A stretch of DNA of 64,000 nt from Streptomyces sp. HD (GTDB lineage: Bacteria; Actinomycetota; Actinomycetes; Streptomycetales; Streptomycetaceae), in assembly GCF_028369295.1 (NCBI RefSeq), contig NZ_JAQMYP010000027.1, positions 62,001 through 126,000 of the forward strand. The letters are read 5' to 3'. Positions within the stretch are counted from its first letter, which is position 1. The number at the start of each line of letters is the position of its first letter. Below are positions 33,272 through 41,391 of this stretch, piece by piece. The notes beneath the pieces were generated by a model. That model saw nothing but the letters and a program-made list of their open reading frames with translations. It was not told where the DNA came from and did not search any database. The position numbers and the translations under genes were made by a program.

Positions 33272-33679
33272 GAAGACCCCTCCCATGGCGTCCGGCAGAT
33301 CTCCCCAGCCTAGAAAGAATTCAGGAAAACGCCAGGTCAGGGCCGTTTCGCTGAGCCCGTGGACGGGCGGTTGAGGCCCTGCCGGGGGATGGCCGACCAA
33401 CGAGCACGCACCACACCCGAAGCGGCCCCCGATGCCCCGCCGAGGCCGTGTACGCCCCCGTTCCGGACGCCCCTGAGGCCGCCGATTCCGGCATGCGGCA
33501 GGCGCCCTCACAGCGAGTCGGCCGATGAGTTCGGGCGGGGGCGCGAGTCTGTAGTGATGGACCGCTGTAGGACGTCGTGGGACGTCGTACGAAGTTGAAG
33601 GACGTCACGGGACGTCGTCAGCGCGCTGCCCGACACGACGTACAAGACGCCGCCCACAAAGCACACCACGGAGGAAGCC
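33272..33679. other. intergenic region between GyrB-like and DUF899 genes
   Basis: The region contains an AT-rich patch (tagaaagaattcaggaaaacg, about 33311-33332), probably the promoter of the GyrB-like gene, and a GACGTC array upstream of DUF899. A possible 79-codon plus-strand frame (33359-33598) lacks codon bias and was not called. Confidence 0.5.
33570..33619. promoter_or_regulatory. helically phased GACGTC array upstream of DUF899 gene
   Basis: GGACGTC occurs at 33570, 33580, 33600 and 33610, exactly 10 bp apart within each pair and 30 bp between pairs. The 20-bp blocks at 33570-33589 and 33600-33619 are near-identical. All palindromic sites therefore face the same side of the helix, 61-110 bp before the ATG. 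Confidence 0.65.
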
Positions 33680-34498
33680 ATGACGCCCACGCCCGACGAG
33701 CCCAACGCCGCCGCGCTGCCCGGCCGCCCGCCCGTCGTAGACCTGGCCACCTGGCAGGCAGCCCGTGACGAGCTGCTGGTCCGGGAGAAGGCCCACACCC
33801 GGGAGGGCGACGCCATCGCCGCGGCCCGCCGCCGGTTGCCGATGGTGGAGTTCGACGGGACGGTCGAGGTCGTCGGACCCGACGGCCCGGTTCCGTTCCT
33901 GGACCTGTTCCAGGGCCGCGACGAGCTCGTGGTCTACAAGCACATGTGGTACGACGGCGCCCCGCACCAGGGCCAGTGCGAGGGCTGCACCACCACGGCC
34001 TGGCACCTGAAGGACGCCGTCTACCTCAACGCCCGCGGCGTCTCGTTCGCCATCCTGACCACGGGCGCCTGGAACGAGGTGGCCTCCTATGTCGAGTTCA
34101 TGGGCTACACCCAGCCCTGGTACTCGGTGCGCGGCGTGGACGGACCGGCCGGCGGCGACATGGGCTACCTCACCTGCTACCTGCGCGACGGCGACCGCGT
34201 CTTCCTCACCTACTCCACGACCGGCCGCGGCAACGAGTGCGCCAACGGCTCCCTCGGCCTGCTCGACATGACGCCCTACGGCCGCCGCGAGGCGTGGGAG
34301 GACGACCCCGAGGGCTGGCCCGAGGCCCCTGAGGCCGGCGCCCCGGTCGGTGGGCACGGCGCACCGATCTGCTGGTACTGGCGCTCGGACGCGGACGCCA
34401 ACGCCGCCTGGGGCCCGACCAGTCGCCCCGTCCCCCAGTGGACCCGCCCCGGCGCCACCCCCGTACAGACCCTCGGCCGACACGGCAACCACCACTGA
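33680..34498 (+). CDS. DUF899 thioredoxin-like protein
   Basis: The 272-residue protein matches DUF899: VVDLATWQAARDELLVREKA, RRRLPMVEF, and VYKHMWYDGAPHQGQCEGCT with the CxxC at a thioredoxin-like position (C-E-G-C). FLTYSTTGRGNE also fits. It is probably a cytosolic thiol/redox enzyme with unknown substrate. ATG 33680 has the RBS gagga. Confidence 0.88.
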   Translation: MTPTPDEPNAAALPGRPPVVDLATWQAARDELLVREKAHTREGDAIAAARRRLPMVEFDGTVEVVGPDGPVPFLDLFQGRDELVVYKHMWYDGAPHQGQCEGCTTTAWHLKDAVYLNARGVSFAILTTGAWNEVASYVEFMGYTQPWYSVRGVDGPAGGDMGYLTCYLRDGDRVFLTYSTTGRGNECANGSLGLLDMTPYGRREAWEDDPEGWPEAPEAGAPVGGHGAPICWYWRSDADANAAWGPTSRPVPQWTRPGATPVQTLGRHGNHH

Positions 34499-34514
34499 CG
34501 CCGACGACGCCACT

Positions 34515-34592
<78 letters not shown>

Positions 34593-34678
34593 GGTGTTTG
34601 GGCGCCGGTCGAGGCGCATGCGTTCAGCCGTCGGGGTGTTGGGGCGTCGGGGTGCCGGGGTGTCGTCGAGGACCCGCG

Positions 34679-35419
34679 TCAGGACGGGGCGAGGACGCAG
34701 AACTCGTGGCCCTCCGGGTCGGCCAGGCACGTCCACGGGACGTCGCCCTGGCCGACGTCGAGGTCGGTGGCGCCGAGGGCCCGCAGCCGGGCCACCTCCG
34801 CCGCCTTGTCGTCACCGGGGTACGGCAGCAGGTCAAGGTGGACGCGGTCCGGCACGGTCTCCGCACCGGGCGTGCGGAGGAACTCCAGATACGGGCCGAC
34901 CCCTTTGGCGGAGCGCAACGACGCGTGTTCGTCGGCCACCTCGTGCAGGGCCCAGTCCAGCGCCTCGCCCCAGAACCGCGCCATGGCCCGCGGATCCGCA
35001 CAGTCGACCACCACCGCGGCGACCGGCCCGGTGTCCCGGTAGATCTCCCGAGGCTCCAGCACGCAGAACTCGTTCCCCTCGGGGTCGGCGAGGACCGTCC
35101 ACGGTACGTCGCCCTGGCCCACGTCGGCGGGCGTCGCACCGAGGGCCTCCAGACGTGCGACCAACTCCGCCTGATGGGTCGCGGAGGTGGTGGCGAGGTC
35201 GAGATGCATACGGTTCTTGGCCGTTGTCCTGGGTTCCGGGACAGGAACGACATCGATGCCGATGACGACCGGATCCGGCCAGACGAGCCCGCCGGCGGGC
35301 CCGACGTAGGTGGTCACGCCGGGGCTGTGGGCACTCCAGCCGAGCGCCTCCGCCCAGAACCGGCCGACCGCCGCGGCATCGAGGGCCTTGATGATCACAT
35401 GCACGGGTCGCAGCGCCAT
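34679..35419 (-). CDS. two-domain VOC (glyoxalase-fold) protein
   Basis: The 246-residue protein is two tandem VOC modules, each ending in the same block: 'DVGQGDVPWTVLADPEGNEF' (about 101-120) and a near-identical copy at about 221-240. The internal duplication suggests one subunit makes a full metal or ligand site. His/Glu ligands (VHVIIKALD; HLDLATT; EFCVLEP) are partly present. Function is unknown; resistance or ring-cleavage roles are possible. ATG 35419 follows agga. Confidence 0.85.
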   Translation of the reverse strand: MALRPVHVIIKALDAAAVGRFWAEALGWSAHSPGVTTYVGPAGGLVWPDPVVIGIDVVPVPEPRTTAKNRMHLDLATTSATHQAELVARLEALGATPADVGQGDVPWTVLADPEGNEFCVLEPREIYRDTGPVAAVVVDCADPRAMARFWGEALDWALHEVADEHASLRSAKGVGPYLEFLRTPGAETVPDRVHLDLLPYPGDDKAAEVARLRALGATDLDVGQGDVPWTCLADPEGHEFCVLAPS

Positions 35420-35960
35420 GCCGACGATCCTAGGCACCCGCGACGTGGTGTGACTGAGCGCTTGAGTTGGCGGATGAGTGCTTGAGTTGGCGGGTGAGCG
35501 TTTCAATTGGCGAGGAGATCCTCGTCACTGTAGGTGGCGAGCCTGGAGGCGTACTCGCTCAGTGCAGTGGCCCGCAGTGAGTGGATGACGCTGGCTCGTT
35601 CATGGTCTTGGCGGCCTGGGGAGCGGTGAGGGTTTGGGAAGCCAGTGCGATCAAGGCCGCGCTGGTGGCAGCCTCCGGCGGCGGGCTGTCGAGCGCGTGA
35701 ATGGTGATGGCCGGCCGTCCGTCTTGTCTGCGGATGCTCACCGCCTGGAGACGGTTGTCGAGAAGGGTGGCGATGGCGTCGAGTTGACGTGAGAGGGCGA
35801 TACCCGGCGAAGCCGTCGCGCCGGAGAAGAACCCAGGTACTACCTACCCGCGCGGGTGAGGGGGCGCCTGTACGGGCACCCCCTCACGGTCCGGATCGGG
35901 CATGCGAATCGGTGATCTGCTGGAGGAAGCGGTGTTGCGCTCAGCAGGTCGGCCTTGTGT
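35420..35960. other. gene-poor region with 20-bp repeat and a possible gene remnant
   Basis: A 20-bp unit (cttgagttggcgg(a/g)tgag) repeats two and a half times at 35454-35513. A minus-strand frame from 35741 to 35559 (with codons extending back to about 35830 before a stop) has coding-like bias, with the piece RQLDAIATLLDNRLQAVSIR. It lacks a start with an RBS and may be a gene remnant. A strong hairpin lies at 35856-35887. Confidence 0.4.
35856..35887 (-). terminator. hairpin downstream of the Gly-rich gene
   Basis: GTGAGGGGG (35856-35864) pairs with CCCCCTCAC (35879-35887), with further G-C pairs inside. It is 74 bp beyond the Gly-rich protein stop. Confidence 0.6.
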
Positions 35961-37019
35961 TCACCAGGACAGCAGGGCGCAGCCGTTGCCGCCGGATCCG
36001 CCCGCGCCGCCGAAGGCGCTTCCCCCGCCAGCCCTTTGGCCGTCGGTGCCGCCGGAGGCGCCCTTGCCGCCGGCGCCGCCGGCGCCTCCGCCGCCCCCAC
36101 CGCCTCCAAAGCCGCTGCACTGCGCGGGGATGGGCGGAGCGTAGGAGTTGCCAGGGCTGACACCGGCGCCGCCTGGGTTGACGCCGCTGTACCCAGCACC
36201 GTCGCCGCCTCGATTGCCCGGGGTCCCGCTGCCGCTCTTGCCCCTGCAATTAGCCCCGTATACGTCGACGCCCAGACCATCTCCGCGGGCGCCGCCGTGG
36301 GTAACACCGTCGCTGGAGCTCTGTCCGGTGCCGCCGTGACCGCCGCCGCTGTACCCTTCGCCGCCCTTGCCCGCCACACCTTCCGTGCCAGGGCTGCCGG
36401 GGCTGCTGCCGCCGCCTGCGCCCCCTCCTGTACCGGTCTGATCGCCGACGCCGGGGGCGCCGCCTCCGCCGCCGGCACCGATGCCGCCTCCGTATGCGGT
36501 GGCCAACTCGGTGCCGTCAGGGGTTTTGATCCTGGTCATGCCGCCGACGCGTGGCGCCGACGCTCCGCCTTTGCCGCCCCGGACACCGTTCTGGCCTCCG
36601 CCGCCGCCTGAGCCACCGGCACCTACCATGACGGTCAGCGACTTGTTGCTGGACACATCGATCACGCAGCTGTACACATAGCCTCCGCTGCCGCCCCCGC
36701 CGCCGGCCCCGCCGGCGCCTCCCCCGATGGCGGAGGAACCATTGGCGCCGGCCTGCCCCCAGCCTCCGGCCCCGCCGCCACCGCCACCGGCGCCGACGAG
36801 GTTGACGGTGACCTCGGTGACGCCCTGCGGGATGGTGCAGCTGTACGTGCCAGGAGTGGTGTAGGTCTTGGCACAGTCAGCGGCGTACGCCGCTGACTGC
36901 CCCAGGGGCACCAGCAGTGCACCGGCCATCGCGATGGTTGCCACTGCTGAGACGACCGGACGGGCAAATCTCGTGCCGCCCGGGATGTCAGGGATTGGTG
37001 TCGCATGCTGAGGCGTCAT
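35961..37019 (-). CDS. secreted glycine-rich protein
   Basis: The 352-residue protein has a clear signal peptide (SAVATIAMAGALLVPLGQSAAYA, cleavage near residue 46). A short beta segment follows (TYSCTIPQGVTEVTVNLVGA). The rest is a long Gly-rich region with GGAGG/GGGG runs, broken by two ordered blocks (YVYSCVIDVSSNKSLTVMVG and GMTRIKTPDGTELATAY). The 'vPaGVtevtVnlvGAGGGGG' entry is like Gly-rich domains on phage tail and adhesin proteins. Cys residues at about 49, 60, 130s, 280s and near the end may form disulfides. It is possibly a surface or coat protein. ATG 37019 has the RBS aggagaga. Confidence 0.75.
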   Translation of the reverse strand: MTPQHATPIPDIPGGTRFARPVVSAVATIAMAGALLVPLGQSAAYAADCAKTYTTPGTYSCTIPQGVTEVTVNLVGAGGGGGGAGGWGQAGANGSSAIGGGAGGAGGGGGSGGYVYSCVIDVSSNKSLTVMVGAGGSGGGGGQNGVRGGKGGASAPRVGGMTRIKTPDGTELATAYGGGIGAGGGGGAPGVGDQTGTGGGAGGGSSPGSPGTEGVAGKGGEGYSGGGHGGTGQSSSDGVTHGGARGDGLGVDVYGANCRGKSGSGTPGNRGGDGAGYSGVNPGGAGVSPGNSYAPPIPAQCSGFGGGGGGGGAGGAGGKGASGGTDGQRAGGGSAFGGAGGSGGNGCALLSW

Positions 37020-37432
37020 GATCTCTCTCCTGGGGTCGGTGATGTTGTCGTGCGGTGCCGGAAACCGCTGGTCCGGCCCGGACGCCCGTGCTCGCGGCGC
37101 CGAGCCCGCCACCAGGGCGGGGCCCCGCGGGTGGGGGCAGCATGTTGGTGCAGAGAAAGCGAGGCCCACCTCACCTGGACCTTGAGGCCGTGGTCGGCCG
37201 CAGACGCCGGATGGGATGGAGCGCAGGAGGCCTCCTGGACGCAAGAGGGAGGACTGGCTCATGGGAGACGGTCAGGACCGGTGCAGGCTCCCCTGCCTCA
37301 ATTGCGAAAAACGGCTCACCGGCTCAACCACTCTCGCGAGTGGTCAGTTTCCGGCCACCGCGAGACTTGTCTGGGGGTCGAAAGGTAGGCATGCAGGTCA
37401 CGTGCCTGATCGGGAGTGCGGGCAAGTAGGGC

Positions 37433-37471
37433 ACGTGTGGGAAACGTTTTGGGCGAACGTTTCCCACACGT
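37433..37471. promoter_or_regulatory. 16-bp perfect inverted repeat
   Basis: ACGTGTGGGAAACGTT (37433-37448) and AACGTTTCCCACACGT (37456-37471) flank a 7-nt loop. It lies 150 bp before the XRE gene. The AACGTT cores suit a protein dyad; as RNA it would form a stable hairpin without a T-tract. Confidence 0.7.
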
Positions 37472-37570
37472 CCGCTCGGTCTCTGGAGCAGGCCCGTGCT
37501 CGCGGGCGAGCAAGCAGGCGGCGTTGAAGTCGTTTACGGGGCGGCCGTGCGGTCGTGGCGTGGCGCACTT

Positions 37571-37590
37571 TTGCAAGCGGGTGCTTGCAA
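37571..37590. promoter_or_regulatory. 8-bp palindrome TTGCAAGC/GCTTGCAA at the XRE promoter
   Basis: TTGCAAGC-gggt-GCTTGCAA is followed by tagtta, a -10-like element, and ends 30 bp before the ATG. It is the likely autoregulatory site of the downstream XRE protein, overlapping the promoter. Confidence 0.65.
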
Positions 37591-37620
37591 TAGTTAGCGA
37601 GGGTGCGGCAAGGTAGAGGC

Positions 37621-38319
37621 ATGGCATCGCTCAACGTCGGCAATCTCGGCGACTATCTGCGTGAGCAGCGGCGCAACGCGCAGCTGTCACTGCGGCAACT
37701 CGCCGATGCCGCCGGGGTGTCCAATCCGTATCTGAGTCAGATCGAGCGCGGGCTGCGCAAGCCGAGCGCGGAGGTGTTGCAGCAGGTCGCCAAGGCGCTG
37801 CGGATCTCCGCCGAGACGCTGTACGTGCGCGCCGGCATCCTCGACGCCGAGCGGGACCGGGACGAGGTGGAGACGCGCGCCGTCATCCTCGCCGATCCCA
37901 CGCTGAACGAGCGGCAGAAGCAGGTGCTGCTCCAGATCTACGAATCCTTCCGCAAGGAGAACGGGTTCGGGATACCCCCCGAGGCAGTCGTGCCGGCCGA
38001 GACCCTCGGCTCGGAACCGGGCACCCGGGACAGCGATGACCACCGCGACGGAGCGGTGGACGCCCAGGGCGGCGACACCGCCGTACGCCGCGGCCGCACG
38101 ACCCGTACAGCCCGCACGGATGGCGCGGACGGCACGAACGGCGCGGCCGACGGCGGCCGCAAGTCCGCCACGCGCCGCACCCGCACCACCAGCAAGACGA
38201 GCAAGACCAGCAAGACCGGCAACACGAGCAAGACCCGCAAGACCCGCACGACCGGTACGTCCGACGGCAGCGACGCCGACCCGGAGAACCCGACCAGCCC
38301 ACAGCAGTCGGCCGGCTGA
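37621..38319 (+). CDS. XRE-family DNA-binding regulator
   Basis: The 232-residue protein has a Cro/CI helix-turn-helix at about 8-65 (LSLRQLADAAGVSNPYLSQI; ALRISAETLYVRAG), and a helical segment up to about 115. A disordered C-terminal tail of more than 100 residues changes from acidic to a Lys/Thr/Arg repeat (SKTSKTSKTGNTSKTRKT). It may bind DNA through both parts. From memory a comparable regulator sits next to the HBHA-like gene in other Streptomyces. ATG 37621 is chosen because the HTH protein begins MASLNVGNLGDYL. Confidence 0.85.
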   Translation: MASLNVGNLGDYLREQRRNAQLSLRQLADAAGVSNPYLSQIERGLRKPSAEVLQQVAKALRISAETLYVRAGILDAERDRDEVETRAVILADPTLNERQKQVLLQIYESFRKENGFGIPPEAVVPAETLGSEPGTRDSDDHRDGAVDAQGGDTAVRRGRTTRTARTDGADGTNGAADGGRKSATRRTRTTSKTSKTSKTGNTSKTRKTRTTGTSDGSDADPENPTSPQQSAG

Positions 38320-38528
38320 CGATGCACCGCCGTACGCGCGCCCAGTGCCACCGCACAACGGACGCACGGCACGCATGGCTCGAATGGCATGCACGGCACG
38401 CACCGGCACCGACCGGCGCGCATCGGCGAGCAGCCGCACGGCACTCGTCCGGCGTTGTTCGGGTACCCGTCCGGCCGACCGCGGGATCCAAAACCCTCAC
38501 CTGAAAGCAACCCGGGAGGACCATCACC

Positions 38529-39218
38529 ATGGCCATCGCCGACGACCTGCGTAAGACCCTCAGCGACCCGACCCCGCTCTACTTCGCCGCCGGTACGGCC
38601 GACCTCGCCTACCAGCAGGCCAAGAAGGTGCCCGGTCTGGTGGAGCAGCTGCGCGCCGAGGCGCCGGCTCGTATCGAGGCCGTTCGCGGCACCGACCCGA
38701 AGGCCGTCCAGGAGAAGGCCACGGCCCGTGCCAAGGAGGCCGGTGCCAAGGCCAAGGAGGCCCAGGAGAGCATCCAGACCAAGGTCAACGAGTTCATCAC
38801 CAGCCTGGACGCCGACATCAAGAAGCTCGGCAGCAGCCTCGACGCGGACTTCAAGAAGTTCGGCAGCAGCCTCGACGCCGACCTGAAGAAGCTCGGCGAG
38901 ACCGCCCAGGACATCGCGCTGCGCGGTGTCGGCGTCGCCGCCGAGTACGCCGTGAAGGCCCGCGAGACCTACGAGAAGGTCGCCGAGCACGGCGAGCAGG
39001 CCGTGAGGACCTGGCGCGGCGAGGCGGCCGAGGAGATCGAGGAGCTGGCCGTGGCCGTCGAGCCCAAGGCCGAGCCGGTCGAGGTCAAGGAGGACAAGGC
39101 CGGGCCGCAGTCCGCCGAGGCCAAGCCCGCCGCCGAGGCTCCGGCGAAGAAGACCACCGCCAAGAAGACCACGGCCCGCAAGACCACCGCCAAGAAGACG
39201 ACGCCGCCCGCCAAGTAG
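38529..39218 (+). CDS. HBHA-like coiled-coil protein with Lys-rich tail
   Basis: The 229-residue protein begins MAIADDLRKTLSDPTPLYFA. It has a long Ala/Lys/Glu coiled coil and a C-terminal Lys-Thr-Ala repeat (AKKTTAKKTTARKT). This layout matches mycobacterial heparin-binding hemagglutinin. Residues 92-123 contain three near-identical 11-residue units (SLDADIKKLGS), a recent internal repeat. There is no signal peptide. The role in Streptomyces is unclear; adhesion, membrane association or nucleic-acid binding are possible. The RBS cgggagga precedes ATG 38529. Confidence 0.82.
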   Translation: MAIADDLRKTLSDPTPLYFAAGTADLAYQQAKKVPGLVEQLRAEAPARIEAVRGTDPKAVQEKATARAKEAGAKAKEAQESIQTKVNEFITSLDADIKKLGSSLDADFKKFGSSLDADLKKLGETAQDIALRGVGVAAEYAVKARETYEKVAEHGEQAVRTWRGEAAEEIEELAVAVEPKAEPVEVKEDKAGPQSAEAKPAAEAPAKKTTAKKTTARKTTAKKTTPPAK

Positions 39219-39353
39219 CACGTACGGGTGAAACGGGGCTGTTCGACACGGGCCGGGCACTTACGGAGTGCTCGGCCCGTTGTTCGGGTAGCGGTCCTGA
39301 GGTTGCGGGTACGGTGACCGCGTAGGTACGAGCCGAATCGGGTGGTGGACGTT

Positions 39354-39692
39354 GTGCTGATGCAGGGCTTCGCGGGGTTCATGTGGCTGCTGAGCATGGC
39401 CCTGATCCTTTTCAGCGGCTTCGCGCTGATCGACGCGGCCATGCGCCGGGAGGACGCCTACCGAGCGGCCGACAAGCAGACCAAGCCGTTCTGGATGATC
39501 ATCCTCGGCATCGCCTTCGTGGTGAACCTGATCTTCAACATCCTGTCGTTCCTGCCGATCATCGGCCTCATCGCGACGATCGTGTACATGGTCGACGTCC
39601 GCCCCGCGATCAAGAGCCTCCCGGGCGGCGGCCGCAGCCGGAGAGGCTCCAGCAGCGACGGCCCGTACGGCCCGTGGAACGGCGGCCGCTGA
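39354..39692 (+). CDS. DUF2516 small membrane protein
   Basis: The 112-residue protein has two or three transmembrane helices (GFMWLLSMALILFSGFALID; PFWMIILGIAFVVNLIF; LPIIGLIATIVYMVDVRPAI) and an Arg/Gly/Ser tail. This matches DUF2516. GTG 39354 (MLMQGF...) was chosen for RBS spacing; GTG 39342 and ATG 39360 are possible. Confidence 0.82.
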   Translation: MLMQGFAGFMWLLSMALILFSGFALIDAAMRREDAYRAADKQTKPFWMIILGIAFVVNLIFNILSFLPIIGLIATIVYMVDVRPAIKSLPGGGRSRRGSSSDGPYGPWNGGR

Positions 39693-39711
39693 TCAGTGCC
39701 GCTGCACGGCA

Positions 39712-39766
39712 GCGCCCCTCAAGGGGCGCGGGGAACTGCGCGACCAGCCACAACGCACCCGCAGAC
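39712..39766. repeat. dispersed Streptomyces intergenic element with hairpin
   Basis: GCGCCCCT-ca-AGGGGCGC (39712-39729) is followed by ggggaactgcgcgaccagcc and cacaacgcacccgcag. The last 16-mer recurs at about 63671-63686. From memory this element is widespread between Streptomyces genes. It may serve as the DUF2516 terminator. Confidence 0.65.
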
Positions 39767-39804
39767 GGCATACAGGCAGGAACCTCCAACGGCGAGTCCC
39801 CGCC

Positions 39805-41109
39805 TCATGCCCCACGGTCGAGCAGCAGCACGGCCACGTCGTCCGTCAGCTCACCACCATTGAGGTCCCGCACCTCATTGACAGCGGCCCGCAGCAGCGC
39901 CTCCCCGCTCAACCCCTCGGAGAGCTGGCGGCGGACCATCTCCACCATGCCGTCCTGCCCGAGCCGCTCCCGCCGCCCCTCGCCGACACGCCCCTCGATC
40001 AAGCCGTCGGTGTAGAGCATCAGGCTCCACTCCGCCCCCAGCTTCACCTCCATACGAGGCCAGCGTGCGCCGGGCAGCAGACCGAGTGCGGGACCGTTGT
40101 TGTCGTACGGCAGCAGCTGCGCCGGCCGCCCGGCCCGGGCGAGCAGCGGCGACGGATGCCCCGCCAGGCACAGCCCGGCCCGTCGGCCGTCCGGTGCGAT
40201 GTCCACCGTGCACAGGGTCGCGAAGATCTCGTCGTCGGCACGCTCGTGCTCAAGGACCTTCTGCAGCGTCCCCAGCAGCTCGTCCCCGCACAGCCCGGCC
40301 AGGGTCAGCGCCCGCCAGGCGATCCGCAGCTCCACGCCGAGGGCCGCCTCATCGGGCCCATGCCCACAGACGTCACCGATCATGGCGTGCACGGTGCCGT
40401 CGGCCGTACGGACGACGTCGTAGAAGTCTCCGCCCAGCAGCGCACGCGAGCGCCCCGGCCGATACCGCGCGGCGAACCGCAGCGACGAGCCCTCCAGCAG
40501 GGGCGTGGGCAGCAGCCCGCGCTCCAGACGCCGGTTCTCCTGGGCCCGCATCCGGCCCTCGGCAAGGCGCCGCTCGGCCGTGTCGGAACGTTTCCTCTCC
40601 ACGGCGTAGCGGATCGCACGGCTCAGCAGCCGTGCGTCCAGTTCGTCCCGGAAGAGGTAGTCCTGCGCGCCGACGCGCACGGCCTCGGCGCCGCGCTCGG
40701 CGTCGCCGGAGGCGGTGAGGGCCAGGACGGCGTGCCGGGGCGCGAGCTCCAGGACGTGCTTGAGCACGCCGAGCTCGTCCTCGTCACCGGTTCGGCCGGC
40801 CGCCGGCAGTGCCAGGTCCAGCAGGATGCAGTGGACGTCGTCGGTGAGCAGCCGCTCGGCCTCGGTGAGGTTGCGGGCGGTGCGCACGCGGATCGGCTTG
40901 CCGGTCGAGTCGAGCATCTCGGGCACGAGCGCGGATCCGCCGGGATCGTCCTCGATCAGCAGCAGCGTCAGGTTGGTGTGGGTGGTGTTCTCGACCGTCT
41001 CGTCCTTACGCGGAGCCTCTTCCTTGGAGGTGCCGCCTGGGGACGCGGCCGGCGCCTGACCACTCTCCACGGCCGGGATGGCTCTCTGCCGCGGTATGGG
41101 TAGGGGCAT
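39805..41109 (-). CDS. response regulator-PP2C (SpoIIE-type) phosphatase
   Basis: The 434-residue protein has a disordered N-terminus (about 1-45) and a receiver domain (about 46-165: LTLLLIEDDPGG, phospho-Asp in CILLDLALP, ALTAS, YLFRDELDARLL). A short coiled linker leads to a PP2C/SpoIIE phosphatase domain (about 210-434: LLGGDFYDVV, MIGDVCGHGPDEAAL, YTDGLIEGR, LTDDVAVLLL) with the metal Asp/Gly residues. Such RsbU/RssB-like proteins dephosphorylate anti-anti-sigma factors. No anti-sigma gene is adjacent. ATG 41109 has ggaagga upstream. Confidence 0.9.
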   Translation of the reverse strand: MPLPIPRQRAIPAVESGQAPAASPGGTSKEEAPRKDETVENTTHTNLTLLLIEDDPGGSALVPEMLDSTGKPIRVRTARNLTEAERLLTDDVHCILLDLALPAAGRTGDEDELGVLKHVLELAPRHAVLALTASGDAERGAEAVRVGAQDYLFRDELDARLLSRAIRYAVERKRSDTAERRLAEGRMRAQENRRLERGLLPTPLLEGSSLRFAARYRPGRSRALLGGDFYDVVRTADGTVHAMIGDVCGHGPDEAALGVELRIAWRALTLAGLCGDELLGTLQKVLEHERADDEIFATLCTVDIAPDGRRAGLCLAGHPSPLLARAGRPAQLLPYDNNGPALGLLPGARWPRMEVKLGAEWSLMLYTDGLIEGRVGEGRRERLGQDGMVEMVRRQLSEGLSGEALLRAAVNEVRDLNGGELTDDVAVLLLDRGA

Positions 41110-41391
41110 CGTCTTGAGTTCCTTCCCTCCCCCTGAGGGCGTGGTGGCAACGAGGGACCTCGATCCACCGACGGGGACCATAGCGGTAGTCGGCGCCGCA
41201 ACGGAATGGTGTGAGGCACGCCGCCTGGACACCAGCCGCTGTCATATGCCGCGTTCCCTACCGCAGTTGGACAGGGTGGCCGAGGGGTCGGGATGACGAA
41301 CGTCACGTCCACGCCGGGTTTGCACAGGGATGAGGCGTGGGGTGGGTCACGTGGCGCGAGTCACCATTCGCCCATCACAAGCCCCCCTGAA

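Larger units (their letters stand above)
37020..37620. other. 601-bp non-coding region with large palindromes
   Basis: No frame here has credible codon bias. It contains a small hairpin ACCACTC-TCGC-GAGTGGT (37327-37344), the 16-bp dyad at 37433-37471 and the operator-like dyad at 37571-37590. GC content drops locally, as at strong regulatory regions. Confidence 0.6.

Noticed and set aside
33359-33598. 79-codon ORF upstream of DUF899
   Set aside because: It is Pro/Arg-rich, has no RBS, and runs through the phased GACGTC repeats; more likely non-coding.
37005-37388. Plus-strand ORF inside the Gly-rich/XRE intergenic region
   Set aside because: Composition and third-position GC are not coding-like, there is no RBS, and it begins within the Gly-rich gene.
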